From positions 1 to 32,558 of the forward strand of contig CAJOFT010000011.1 in the NCBI GenBank assembly GCA_905234025.1: a DNA stretch of 32,558 nucleotides. The letters run 5' to 3'. The notes under the pieces are model-generated. The model was not told where the DNA came from. It was given only the letters and a program-made list of their open reading frames with translations, and did not search any database. This DNA is from Paludibacteraceae bacterium. Its GTDB lineage: Bacteria; Bacteroidota; Bacteroidia; Bacteroidales; Paludibacteraceae. The position numbers and the translations under genes are program-made. Within the stretch, counting starts at the first letter, position 1. Every line of letters begins with the position of its first letter. Shown piece after piece: positions 1 through 7,092 of the stretch.

Positions 1-26
1 CTTTGGGCGAAGTTCTTGTACTAATC

Positions 27-62
27 CACCATTTTGGTGCCATTTACACCACTTTTCTCCAC
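27..62. promoter_or_regulatory. Upstream inverted MraZ-box-like array
   Basis: CACCAC-TTTT-CTCCAC at 47-62 is, on the other strand, GTGGAGAAAAGTGGTG, the same architecture as the pair at 159-174 but in the opposite orientation. A further CACCA lies at 27-31, 20 bp from the one at 47-51. Known MraZ operators are short TGGGN-like direct repeats with 10-bp spacing, so this may be a second, inverted MraZ site. Its role is inferred only. Confidence 0.4.
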
Positions 63-80
63 ATTGTTGAAAACTTTTAT

Positions 81-103
81 AACTCACTGAAATTCAGTGA
101 GTT
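81..103. terminator. Perfect 11-bp hairpin, possible terminator of a gene left of the window
   Basis: AACTCACTGAA and its exact complement TTCAGTGAGTT are separated by one base and followed by the T-rich TATTTATG. Nothing coding is visible between 1 and 263, so this could end transcription arriving from the left and insulate the dcw promoter. The T tract is weak. Confidence 0.45.
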
Positions 104-158
104 TATTTATGTTTGTGCTTGTTGAAAACCGGTATAAAACAATGTTTGTAAATTTTTT

Positions 159-201
159 GTGGTGAAAAGTGGGGAAATATCAAATATTTTTTGTACCTTT
201 G
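159..201 (+). promoter_or_regulatory. mraZ/dcw promoter with MraZ-type operator
   Basis: TACCTTTG at 194-201 matches the Bacteroidota -7 consensus TAnnTTTG. Immediately upstream, GTGGTG-AAAA-GTGGGG (159-174) gives two TGGnG boxes spaced 10 bp, the arrangement bound by MraZ in other bacteria. It overlaps the expected -33 region, as a repressor site would. Autoregulation of the dcw cluster by MraZ is inferred from this placement. Confidence 0.6.
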
Positions 202-226
202 CAGCGTTTTTTGAAGAAAAACAGAA

Positions 227-260
227 AAATCGTAAATCGTAAATCGTCAAATCGTAAATT
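227..260 (+). repeat. AAATCGT heptad repeat in the mraZ leader
   Basis: Three consecutive AAATCGT units (227-247), one base, then a fourth (249-255) and a partial AAATT end 4 bp before the mraZ ATG. The same motif in 15-mer form precedes mraY and murG. It occupies the position of a ribosome-binding site but has no Shine-Dalgarno character. Confidence 0.8.
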
Positions 261-263
261 GAC

Positions 264-728
264 ATGAGTACATTTATTGGTAATATCGAGGTCAAGGCAG
301 ACGAGAAAGGTCGTATCTTTGTGCCGGCAGGTTACCGCAAGATTCTGGCGGAAATGGAATCCAAACGCATTGTCATGCGTCGTGATACGGACAATGCCTG
401 CCTGATTTTCTATCCCGAAACGGTGTGGAACGACAAGGTGGCTGCATTGCGTAATGCGCTGGACGAATGGGATCCTGAAGACCAGTTACTGCTGATGCAG
501 TTTATGTCTGACGCTGAAATGCTGGAGCCTGATAATCAGGGACGTATTCTGCTGCAAAAACGGAACTTTGAGTGCCTTAATGACGGACAAACCAATTCCG
601 AAAGCAAAGAAATGGTCTTTGTCGGAATGTTTGACCGCTTCGCATTGTGGAATCCGGAAGTGTTTGCCAACAAGAAACTGGAGCAGCATGACCTTGCAGA
701 GCGTATCCGCGTCAGAATGAGAAAATGA
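264..728 (+). CDS. mraZ: Transcriptional regulator MraZ
   Basis: This 154-residue protein is MraZ, the DNA-binding regulator encoded first in dcw clusters, related in fold to AbrB and active as a ring-shaped oligomer. Both family DxxGR signatures are present: D13-E-K-G-R17 in the first half and D90-N-Q-G-R94 in the second, showing the normal two-repeat structure. Length is typical. The ATG at 264 follows the promoter with a TAnnTTTG box at 194-201 and a heptad-repeat leader. The stop overlaps the rsmH start in ATGA (725-728), so the two are translationally coupled. The TGGnG boxes in its own promoter suggest that it represses the cluster, which is known for MraZ in E. coli and inferred here. 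Confidence 0.95.
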   Translation: MSTFIGNIEVKADEKGRIFVPAGYRKILAEMESKRIVMRRDTDNACLIFYPETVWNDKVAALRNALDEWDPEDQLLLMQFMSDAEMLEPDNQGRILLQKRNFECLNDGQTNSESKEMVFVGMFDRFALWNPEVFANKKLEQHDLAERIRVRMRK

Positions 729-1618
729 ACACCATATACCACATACCGGCGATGTTGACAGAGACAATCAACGGCTTGAATGTCAAGCCGGACGGTGTCT
801 ATGTGGATGTCACTTTCGGAGGTGGCGGTCATTCACGCGCCATTCTCGAAGCAGGGGCAGGCGCGCTTTATTCCTTTGACCAGGATTTGGATGCATACCG
901 GAACAGCATTGATGATCCGCGTTGGCACTTTGTACACGGGAACTTCCGGTACTTGTCCAACTTTATGGACTTTTACGGTGTGGCGGAAATAGACGGGCTG
1001 ATTGCCGATTTGGGCGTGAGTTTCCATCACTTTGACGAAGCAGACAGAGGATTCAGTTTCCGTTTTGATGCACCGCTTGATATGCGCATGAATCAGAAAG
1101 CCGGACAAACCGCGGCAGACCTTATAAATACATATAGCGAGGAAGAACTGGCGCGGGTGTTGGCATTGTATGGGGAACTGAAAAACGCCCGGCAGTTGGC
1201 GCGCAAACTGATACAGGCACGACCTGTTGCAAAAACCGGCGATGTTCTGAAAGCGCTGAACATTGATGTCGAAAATATTGACCCGCGGCGGAAGAAAGAA
1301 CTGACTTGTATGTTCCAGGCATTGCGGATTGAGGTGAATGACGAACTTGGAGCACTCCGTGAAATGCTTGTTGCAGCAAAGGATTTGCTTAAGCCCGGAG
1401 GACGGATTGCCGTGCTGACATATCATTCACTGGAAGACCGGATTGTGAAGAACTTTCTTCGCAGCGGCAACCTCGAAGGAGAGATTGAAAAAGATTTTTA
1501 CGGCAATATACTTTCTCCGTTTACATTGATAGAGAAAGGACTGAGTGCTTCCGCCGAAGAAGTGGAACGCAATCCCAGAGCCAGAAGTGCGCGCTTGCGC
1601 GTCGCGCAAAAAGTGTAG
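725..1618 (+). CDS. rsmH: 16S rRNA (cytosine-1402-N4) methyltransferase RsmH
   Basis: RsmH (MraW) uses S-adenosylmethionine to methylate N4 of C1402 in the 16S rRNA decoding site. The 297-residue product has the family marks in order: the SAM-binding TFGGGGHS at residues 30-37, DLGVS at about 95-99, FRFDAPLDMRM at about 112-122 and YHSLEDRIVKNF at about 243-254, ending with the NPRARSARLR tail. Length is normal. It starts inside the mraZ stop (4-bp ATGA overlap) and is followed after 7 bp by the ftsL-like gene, so it belongs to the dcw operon. Confidence 0.95.
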   Translation: MNTIYHIPAMLTETINGLNVKPDGVYVDVTFGGGGHSRAILEAGAGALYSFDQDLDAYRNSIDDPRWHFVHGNFRYLSNFMDFYGVAEIDGLIADLGVSFHHFDEADRGFSFRFDAPLDMRMNQKAGQTAADLINTYSEEELARVLALYGELKNARQLARKLIQARPVAKTGDVLKALNIDVENIDPRRKKELTCMFQALRIEVNDELGALREMLVAAKDLLKPGGRIAVLTYHSLEDRIVKNFLRSGNLEGEIEKDFYGNILSPFTLIEKGLSASAEEVERNPRARSARLRVAQKV

Positions 1619-1625
1619 AGATTAT

Positions 1626-1937
1626 ATGAAGACAAAGACAATACAGGGCTTCTTGAACGGAGAATTACTCCGTAGCGAATGGGTTCGCAAGCAGTACAAA
1701 CTGATTGCGCTCATTGTCGGTCTTGTGTTCATATATATTCTTGCGGGCTACCGCTCTATGCAGCAACAGCGCCGGTTGAGCGATCTTCGTGACGAAGTGC
1801 GTGACAAGAAATTCGAGTATCTGACGCTATCGACGGAATTAGTGACCCTGACACGCCAATCACAAGTGGTGAAGGAGCTGGAAGCACGCGGCAGCAAGTT
1901 GAAAGAAAACAAAACGCCTGCTGTTAAAATCAAATAG
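1626..1937 (+). CDS. ftsL: FtsL-like cell-division protein
   Basis: This 103-residue bitopic membrane protein has a short basic cytoplasmic N-terminus, one transmembrane helix at about residues 25-42 (KLIALIVGLVFIYILAGY) and a charged heptad-rich periplasmic stretch at about 43-92 suited to coiled coil. That topology, its size and its place between rsmH and ftsI identify it as the FtsL equivalent, which with its division partners activates the FtsW-FtsI septal synthase. Sequence conservation in this family is low, so the call rests mainly on position and topology. I chose the ATG at 1626 because longer in-frame starts run back into rsmH. Confidence 0.8.
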   Translation: MKTKTIQGFLNGELLRSEWVRKQYKLIALIVGLVFIYILAGYRSMQQQRRLSDLRDEVRDKKFEYLTLSTELVTLTRQSQVVKELEARGSKLKENKTPAVKIK

Positions 1938-1944
1938 CATTGAT

Positions 1945-3771
1945 ATGGGTGACAACCAACGAAATACGATTTTGCGCTTTGCAGCAATCTTCCTGCTCAT
2001 TACAGCAGGCTTTATTGCTGTGCTCGTGAAGATATTTGTCATTCAGACCAAAGAACGTGACCAGTGGCTGCAAGTGGCAAAAAGCCAGATCAAGACGAAC
2101 CAGCCAATACCTGCAACACGCGGCAATATCTTGGATTGCGAGGGACGTATGCTGGCTTCCAGCATGCCGCAGTACTACATCACAATGGATACCCGCGTGG
2201 AAGCCCTGCACTTGGGCGGTGACACATTGTTCTATAAGTACGTCGATTCGATTGCAGACGGCTTGAACCGGATCATCGGCGACCGTACAAGCGAGGAATA
2301 CAAAAATATCATGGTTACAGCGTTCAAGGCAAACAAGGGAAAAGGAAAGATGATTCCCAAGTTGTCGAAACGCCGTATCACGTACACCGAGCGGAAGGAG
2401 GTCGTGAAATTGCCGCTGGTACGCAGAGGTGTTTACAAATCCGGCATCAGTTTTGAGGACCAGCACCGCCGCGTAAAACCGTTCGGCAGTTTGGCAAGCC
2501 GCACAATTGGTACCATCTATGGCGATGGCGGTCAGGGAAATGCGGGACTTGAGAAAGCCTTTGAAAAGGAATTGGCAGGCAAGGACGGCGTGAGTACCAG
2601 ACAGCGTGTCGGAGGACGTTGGGAGAATGTGACCGTGGAAGACGAGGAGGACGGATTGGACGTTGTGACCACGCTGAATGCGGATTTGCAGGATATCGTG
2701 GAAACGGCTTTGCGTGAGCGTTTGAATGCGACAAGAGCGGATTGGGGCTGCTGTATTCTTATGGAAACGAAAACAGGGCACATCAAAGCCATTACGAATC
2801 TTGACCGCAATGCGGACGGCTCCTATTCCGAGGCAATGAACCATGCCGTGACACGTGTGGAACCGGGTTCGACATTCAAAACGATTGCATTGATGGCAGC
2901 GTTGGATGACGGAAAAGTCGGGCTGTACGACACGATTAAAGTCTATCGCGACGGATGGATGTACCTCGGCAAGTCCAAACACACGGATTCGCACCCCAAA
3001 GACACGATTTATACCGTCAGAAGCGCGCTGGCAATCAGTTCGAATATTGCGTTGGCGAAGATTGTCACCAAAGCATATGACGGTGATGCGGCGAAGTTCG
3101 TCCGCAAACTGGAGAAGATGAATCTGCGGGACAGCTTCTACAGCGAAATCCCCGGTGCAGACGGTCCGCGGATACAAGTGCCGAAGGATGCCGTAACAAT
3201 AAGCAAGATGGCTTACGGCTATTCGGTGGAACTGAGCCCGATGCAGATTCTGGCGTTCTACAACGGCATCGCGAACAACGGCAAGATGATCCGTCCGATG
3301 CTGGTGAGCGAATTGCAGCAGGACGGAATGACCGTAAAGGAGTTCAAAACGGAGACCATCAAATCGTCGATGTGCAAGAAATCTACGTTGAACGATATCC
3401 GTCTGTGCTTGCACGATGTGGTTTGGGACAACAACCTCGGAACGGCATCCGTGCGCAAATGGGCAGGGCGGATTGTGGCATACAAAGCGCAGAGCGACTT
3501 GGTGCATATTGCCGGCAAGACAGGAACGGCACAGTTGCTTCGGAACGGGCGTTATACGGGCAAGAACCACCGCATGACCTTTGTGGGATATTTTCCGGAA
3601 GAGGCACCGCAATATACCTGCATCTGCATGATTGAGAATCCGCAGAACTGGCCTGCCTACGATGCGGGTTACGATTGCGGAAACGTAGTGCGGACGATTG
3701 CAGAAAAGACGATTGCCTACAGCGATTGCTACGCCATTCATAAAGGCGAATTGGAACTGACAAAAAGATAA
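1945..3771 (+). CDS. ftsI: Septal peptidoglycan transpeptidase FtsI (PBP3 class)
   Basis: This 608-residue class B penicillin-binding protein crosslinks septal peptidoglycan. An N-terminal membrane anchor (about residues 10-33) precedes the dimerisation region with PATRGNILD (about 56-64) and the transpeptidase domain. The three active-site motifs are S309-T-F-K312, S365-S-N367 and K525-T-G527. It ends about 80 residues after KTG with no recognisable PASTA domain, whereas many Bacteroidota FtsI proteins are longer and carry one; that comparison is from memory of the family. It lies 7 bp after the ftsL-like gene and 4 bp before murE. Confidence 0.93.
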   Translation: MGDNQRNTILRFAAIFLLITAGFIAVLVKIFVIQTKERDQWLQVAKSQIKTNQPIPATRGNILDCEGRMLASSMPQYYITMDTRVEALHLGGDTLFYKYVDSIADGLNRIIGDRTSEEYKNIMVTAFKANKGKGKMIPKLSKRRITYTERKEVVKLPLVRRGVYKSGISFEDQHRRVKPFGSLASRTIGTIYGDGGQGNAGLEKAFEKELAGKDGVSTRQRVGGRWENVTVEDEEDGLDVVTTLNADLQDIVETALRERLNATRADWGCCILMETKTGHIKAITNLDRNADGSYSEAMNHAVTRVEPGSTFKTIALMAALDDGKVGLYDTIKVYRDGWMYLGKSKHTDSHPKDTIYTVRSALAISSNIALAKIVTKAYDGDAAKFVRKLEKMNLRDSFYSEIPGADGPRIQVPKDAVTISKMAYGYSVELSPMQILAFYNGIANNGKMIRPMLVSELQQDGMTVKEFKTETIKSSMCKKSTLNDIRLCLHDVVWDNNLGTASVRKWAGRIVAYKAQSDLVHIAGKTGTAQLLRNGRYTGKNHRMTFVGYFPEEAPQYTCICMIENPQNWPAYDAGYDCGNVVRTIAEKTIAYSDCYAIHKGELELTKR

Positions 3772-3775
3772 AACT

Positions 3776-5221
3776 ATGATACTGAACGAGTTACTGAAAG
3801 TGATTACGCCGCTGAAAGTGGTCGGCTATGCAAATGTCGATATTACTGGCATCCAGTTTGATTCACGCAAAGTGGAAGCGGGAAATATGTTTGTTGCGCA
3901 GGTGGGCACAGCAGTAGATGGACATGCGTTCATTGATGGTTGTGTCGCCAAAGGCGCGGCGGCAGTAGTGCTTTCAAACGCGGAGTTTATGCCTGCTGCG
4001 GCAAACAGCGTGTGCTATGTGCTGGTGGAAAACACCGACAAGGCATTGGGGCTGATGGCATGCAAGTGGTTTGGCGAACCGTCGCACAAGATGAAACTGG
4101 TCGGTGTAACCGGCACGAACGGCAAAACTACCATCGCCACCTTGTTATATAAACTCGCGCGCGCGTTAGGACACAAAGCGGGATTGCTTTCAACGGTCGT
4201 GAATTATGTGGACGAGGAGGCTGTGCCTGCCACGCATACCACACCGGATGCACTGGAACTCAATGGCTTGCTCGCACAAATGGTGGCCGCGGGCTGCGAG
4301 TACGCGTTTATGGAGGTTTCGTCGCACGCGATTGCGCAGGAACGCATTGCCGGCTTGGACTTTGACGGAGCGTTGTTCACCAATCTCACGCGCGACCATA
4401 TTGATTATCATAAGACTTTTGACAACTATCGCGATACGAAAAAACGGCTCTTTGACAGCCTGAAACGCAATGCTTTTGCCGTAACGAATAAGGATGACCG
4501 GAACGGGCTCGTAATGACGCAGAATACGGAGGCTAAGGTCTATTCTTATTCGGTGCGTGCAATGGCGGACTACCGCGCGCAGATTCTCGAAGAAGGCTTC
4601 GACGGCATGTTGCTGAACATGGACGGACAGGAAGTGTTTGTGCCGTTGGTCGGACGATTCAATGTCAGCAATCTGCTCTGTATCTATGGCGCGGCATTGA
4701 ATCTCGGCTTTGAGAAAATGGAAGTGCTGCGTGTTTTGAGTACTTTGAAGCCTGTGAACGGACGCTTTGAGACCATTCGTTCGCCGAAAGGGTGGACGGC
4801 GATTGTCGATTATGCGCACACGCCCGATGCGGTGGATAATGTCATCCAGACGATTAACGAGATTCGCAAGGGCAAACTCATTACGGTGGTTGGCTGCGGC
4901 GGAAACCGTGACAAGGGAAAACGTCCGATGATGGCGCAGATTGCGAAGCATGGTAGTGACCAGTTGATCTTGACATCAGACAATCCGCGTGACGAGGAAC
5001 CTGCTGATATACTGAAAGACATGGCGGCAGGCTTGACGGAGGAAGAACTCCGTTCAACCTTGATTATCGAAGACCGTGAATCGGCAATCAAAACCGCTTG
5101 CACGATAGCCCAATCCGGAGATGTCATTCTCATTGCCGGCAAAGGCCACGAGGATTACCAGATCATCAAAGGCGTGAAGCACCACTTCGACGACCACGAA
5201 ATCGTCCGCAAATGCCTCTAA
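3776..5221 (+). CDS. murE: UDP-MurNAc-tripeptide synthetase MurE, meso-DAP type
   Basis: MurE adds the third amino acid to UDP-MurNAc-L-Ala-D-Glu in the cytoplasm using ATP. The 481-residue protein has the Mur ligase P-loop G113-T-N-G-K117-T-T, the central VSSHA motif and the C-terminal VVGCGGNRDKGKRP region. D402-N-P-R405 is the known signature for meso-diaminopimelate specificity, so this organism should build meso-DAP peptidoglycan. The start lies 4 bp after ftsI. The next gene, mraY, is separated by 172 bp of tandem repeat, unlike the tight spacing upstream. Confidence 0.95.
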   Translation: MILNELLKVITPLKVVGYANVDITGIQFDSRKVEAGNMFVAQVGTAVDGHAFIDGCVAKGAAAVVLSNAEFMPAAANSVCYVLVENTDKALGLMACKWFGEPSHKMKLVGVTGTNGKTTIATLLYKLARALGHKAGLLSTVVNYVDEEAVPATHTTPDALELNGLLAQMVAAGCEYAFMEVSSHAIAQERIAGLDFDGALFTNLTRDHIDYHKTFDNYRDTKKRLFDSLKRNAFAVTNKDDRNGLVMTQNTEAKVYSYSVRAMADYRAQILEEGFDGMLLNMDGQEVFVPLVGRFNVSNLLCIYGAALNLGFEKMEVLRVLSTLKPVNGRFETIRSPKGWTAIVDYAHTPDAVDNVIQTINEIRKGKLITVVGCGGNRDKGKRPMMAQIAKHGSDQLILTSDNPRDEEPADILKDMAAGLTEEELRSTLIIEDRESAIKTACTIAQSGDVILIAGKGHEDYQIIKGVKHHFDDHEIVRKCL

Positions 5222-5340
5222 ATGCGCAAATGAAAAAATGCGCAAATGAAAAAATGAGAAAATGAAAAAATGAGAAAATGTGCAAATGAAAAAATGAGAA
5301 AATGAGAAAATGCGCAAATGCTAAAATGCGAAAATGAAAA
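5221..5340 (+). repeat. Fifteen tandem AATGNNNA octamers
   Basis: Starting with the last base of the murE stop, exactly fifteen 8-bp units fill 5221-5340. Each begins AATG; the variable bases give AATGAAAA, AATGAGAA, AATGCGCA, AATGTGCA, AATGCTAA and AATGCGAA. Because 8 is not a multiple of 3, ATG triplets occur in all frames. A short relative lies at 26869-26908. Confidence 0.9.
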
Positions 5341-5350
5341 AATAAATGCT

Positions 5351-5393
5351 TAAATCGTAAATCGCTAAATCGTAAATCGCTAAATCGTAAATT
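5351..5393 (+). repeat. TAAATCGTAAATCGC 15-mer repeat before mraY
   Basis: Two perfect units (5351-5365, 5366-5380) and a third partial one (5381-5393) end directly at the mraY ATG. The motif family also precedes mraZ (227-260) and murG (22003-22060). Confidence 0.85.
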
Positions 5394-6677
5394 ATGCTCT
5401 ATCATCTCTTCGATTACCTCACCACCGCTTACGGCCATTTTGCCGGCGCACGGCTGTTCGATTACATCTCCTTCCGCGCCATCATGGCGGGCATTATTGC
5501 CTTGTGTACCAGCATCTGGTTCGGCAACTGGTTCATCAATTACATGAAGCGTCACAACATCTCCGAGACGCAGCGCGACGAGAAACTCGACCCGTTCAAC
5601 GTCGCCAAGAAAGGTGTGCCGACCATGGGCGGATTGATTGTCATTGCTGCCATTCTGCTGCCGTGTCTGCTGCTTGGCAAACTGACCAACGTCTATATGC
5701 TTCTGTTGCTCATCACCACTTTGCTGATGGGCGCACTCGGCTTCGCGGACGATTATATCAAGACTTTCCGCAAGAACAAAGACGGTCTTAACGGCTGGGT
5801 CAAGATTGCCGGACAGGTGACGCTTGGATTGATTGTTGGTCTCACATTGCGTTTCGCACCTGCCGTGTCGATGAACGAAGTCGTTACAAGTCACATTGAG
5901 AACAACATCGTCGTGGTCGAGAAAACGCCGGAAATCAAGTCCACGCAGACCACCATTCCGTTTGTCAAACACCATAACTTCAACTATGCCGACCTCTTCA
6001 GCTGGACGGGCGAAAACAACAAATACCGCTTCGGCTGGATTTTCTTCGTGCTGCTGACGATTTTCGTGGTTGCGGCTGTGAGCAACGGTGCAAACCTCAA
6101 CGACGGCATGGACGGTATGTGTGCAGGCAACTCGGCGATAATCGGTGTCGCGTTGCTCATATTGGCATACACGAGCGGTAGTGTCGTGTGGGCGGAATAT
6201 TTCGATGTGATGTACATTCCCGGCAGCGAAGAACTTGTGGTCTTCCTCGCATCGTTTGTCGGTGCGTTGGTGGGTTATCTGTGGTTTAACGGCTTTCCTG
6301 CGCAGGTCTTCCTCGGTGATACGGGCAGTTTGACAGTTGGTGGCATTATCGGCGTTTGCGCGATGGTCATTCACAAGGAGTTGATGATTCCCGTGCTCTG
6401 CGGTGTCTTCCTCATGGAGAGCGTCAGCGTCATTCTCCAGACGCAGGTCTATAAGTATAACAAGAAGAAAGGTCGCCATGTGCGTGTATGGAAACGCACG
6501 CCGTTGCATGACCATTTCCGCACGTCGGTGGAGCAGGTTCTGAAGAACGACCCGACCTGTGCGATTATCTTCAAAGGCAGCGGCAATCTGCACCATGAGA
6601 CAAAGATTGTCCTTCGTTTCTGCATCGTCACGCTCATCCTCGCCGCCATCACAATTTTGACATTAAAAATAAGATAA
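5394..6677 (+). CDS. mraY: Phospho-MurNAc-pentapeptide transferase MraY
   Basis: MraY transfers phospho-MurNAc-pentapeptide from UDP to undecaprenyl phosphate, making lipid I at the inner membrane. The 427-residue protein has about ten hydrophobic helices and the family motifs: KKGVPTMGG near residue 73, the FADDY aspartates near 120, NGANLNDGMDGM near residue 235, and the TPLHDHFRTS loop near the C-terminus (the form with one His replaced by Asp). It is longer than the roughly 360-residue proteobacterial enzyme because of extra sequence around 160-200, as in other Bacteroidota as far as I recall. The start directly follows the repeat leader. A palindromic repeat begins 3 bp after its stop. 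Confidence 0.95.
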   Translation: MLYHLFDYLTTAYGHFAGARLFDYISFRAIMAGIIALCTSIWFGNWFINYMKRHNISETQRDEKLDPFNVAKKGVPTMGGLIVIAAILLPCLLLGKLTNVYMLLLLITTLLMGALGFADDYIKTFRKNKDGLNGWVKIAGQVTLGLIVGLTLRFAPAVSMNEVVTSHIENNIVVVEKTPEIKSTQTTIPFVKHHNFNYADLFSWTGENNKYRFGWIFFVLLTIFVVAAVSNGANLNDGMDGMCAGNSAIIGVALLILAYTSGSVVWAEYFDVMYIPGSEELVVFLASFVGALVGYLWFNGFPAQVFLGDTGSLTVGGIIGVCAMVIHKELMIPVLCGVFLMESVSVILQTQVYKYNKKKGRHVRVWKRTPLHDHFRTSVEQVLKNDPTCAIIFKGSGNLHHETKIVLRFCIVTLILAAITILTLKIR

Positions 6678-6680
6678 ATA

Positions 6681-6712
6681 CCCCCTCCCGACCTCCCCTC
6701 ACGGGAGGAGAA
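6681..6712 (-). repeat. Inverted copy of the GGGGAGAG palindromic repeat
   Basis: Read on the minus strand this reads CTCCTCCCGTGAGGGGAGG followed by TCGGGAGGGGGT, aligning along its whole length with the 33-bp repeats in murD (7107-7139 and others) but in the opposite orientation. On the plus strand its end supplies GGGAGGAG at 6703-6710, a strong Shine-Dalgarno-like sequence 4 bp before the DUF559 start at 6715. Confidence 0.8.
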
Positions 6713-6714
6713 AA

Positions 6715-7092
6715 ATGAGCGAGATACCAAAATATATTACTGCGCGGACGTATGCATACCATATTTTGAGAGATAATATGCACCAACTCCGCAATCATCA
6801 AACGGACGCAGAGTATATGTTATGGCAACGTATCAGAAACAAACAATTAGGTGCAAAATTCCGTCGGCAGCATATTATAGATGATTATATTGTTGATTTT
6901 GTTTGCCTTCAGCACCAACTGATTATTGAGGTAGATGGTAAATATCACGCGGGTGGGGAGCAAAAGGAATTTGATGCTGTCAGAGAGCAAAAGCTCAAGT
7001 CAGAGGGCTATTATATCTTACGTTTTACGAACGAAGAAGTAATAAACAATTTAGACCAAACAATAGAATGTATAAAAAAACATCTAATATGA
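6715..7092 (+). CDS. DUF559-family (Vsr/MTES-like) endonuclease
   Basis: This 125-residue protein is of the DUF559 family, small nucleases with a PD-(D/E)xK-type fold related to the Vsr mismatch endonuclease. Visible marks are the N-terminal QTDAEYMLWQRIRNKQLGAKFRRQH block (residues about 29-53 in total), DYIVDFVC with the conserved Asp, LIIEVDGKYH with Glu and Asp as likely metal ligands, and the C-terminal GYYILRFTNEEV. Its role is unknown. It is not a normal dcw gene, is richer in A+T than its neighbours, and is bracketed by inverted copies of a palindromic repeat (6681-6712 and 7107-7139). The stop overlaps the murD start in ATGA (7089-7092). The upstream repeat provides its GGGAGGAG ribosome-binding site. 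I infer an inserted cassette. Confidence 0.85.
   Translation: MSEIPKYITARTYAYHILRDNMHQLRNHQTDAEYMLWQRIRNKQLGAKFRRQHIIDDYIVDFVCLQHQLIIEVDGKYHAGGEQKEFDAVREQKLKSEGYYILRFTNEEVINNLDQTIECIKKHLI

Noticed and set aside
1930-3741. 603-codon open frame on the minus strand
   Set aside because: It lies wholly opposite ftsI, whose three active-site motifs are clear; the minus frame is Cys/His/Arg-rich with no family features.
5166-6596. 476-codon minus-strand frame with FSFFHL-type repeats
   Set aside because: The repeats are the complement of the octamer array at 5221-5340, and the rest is opposite mraY.
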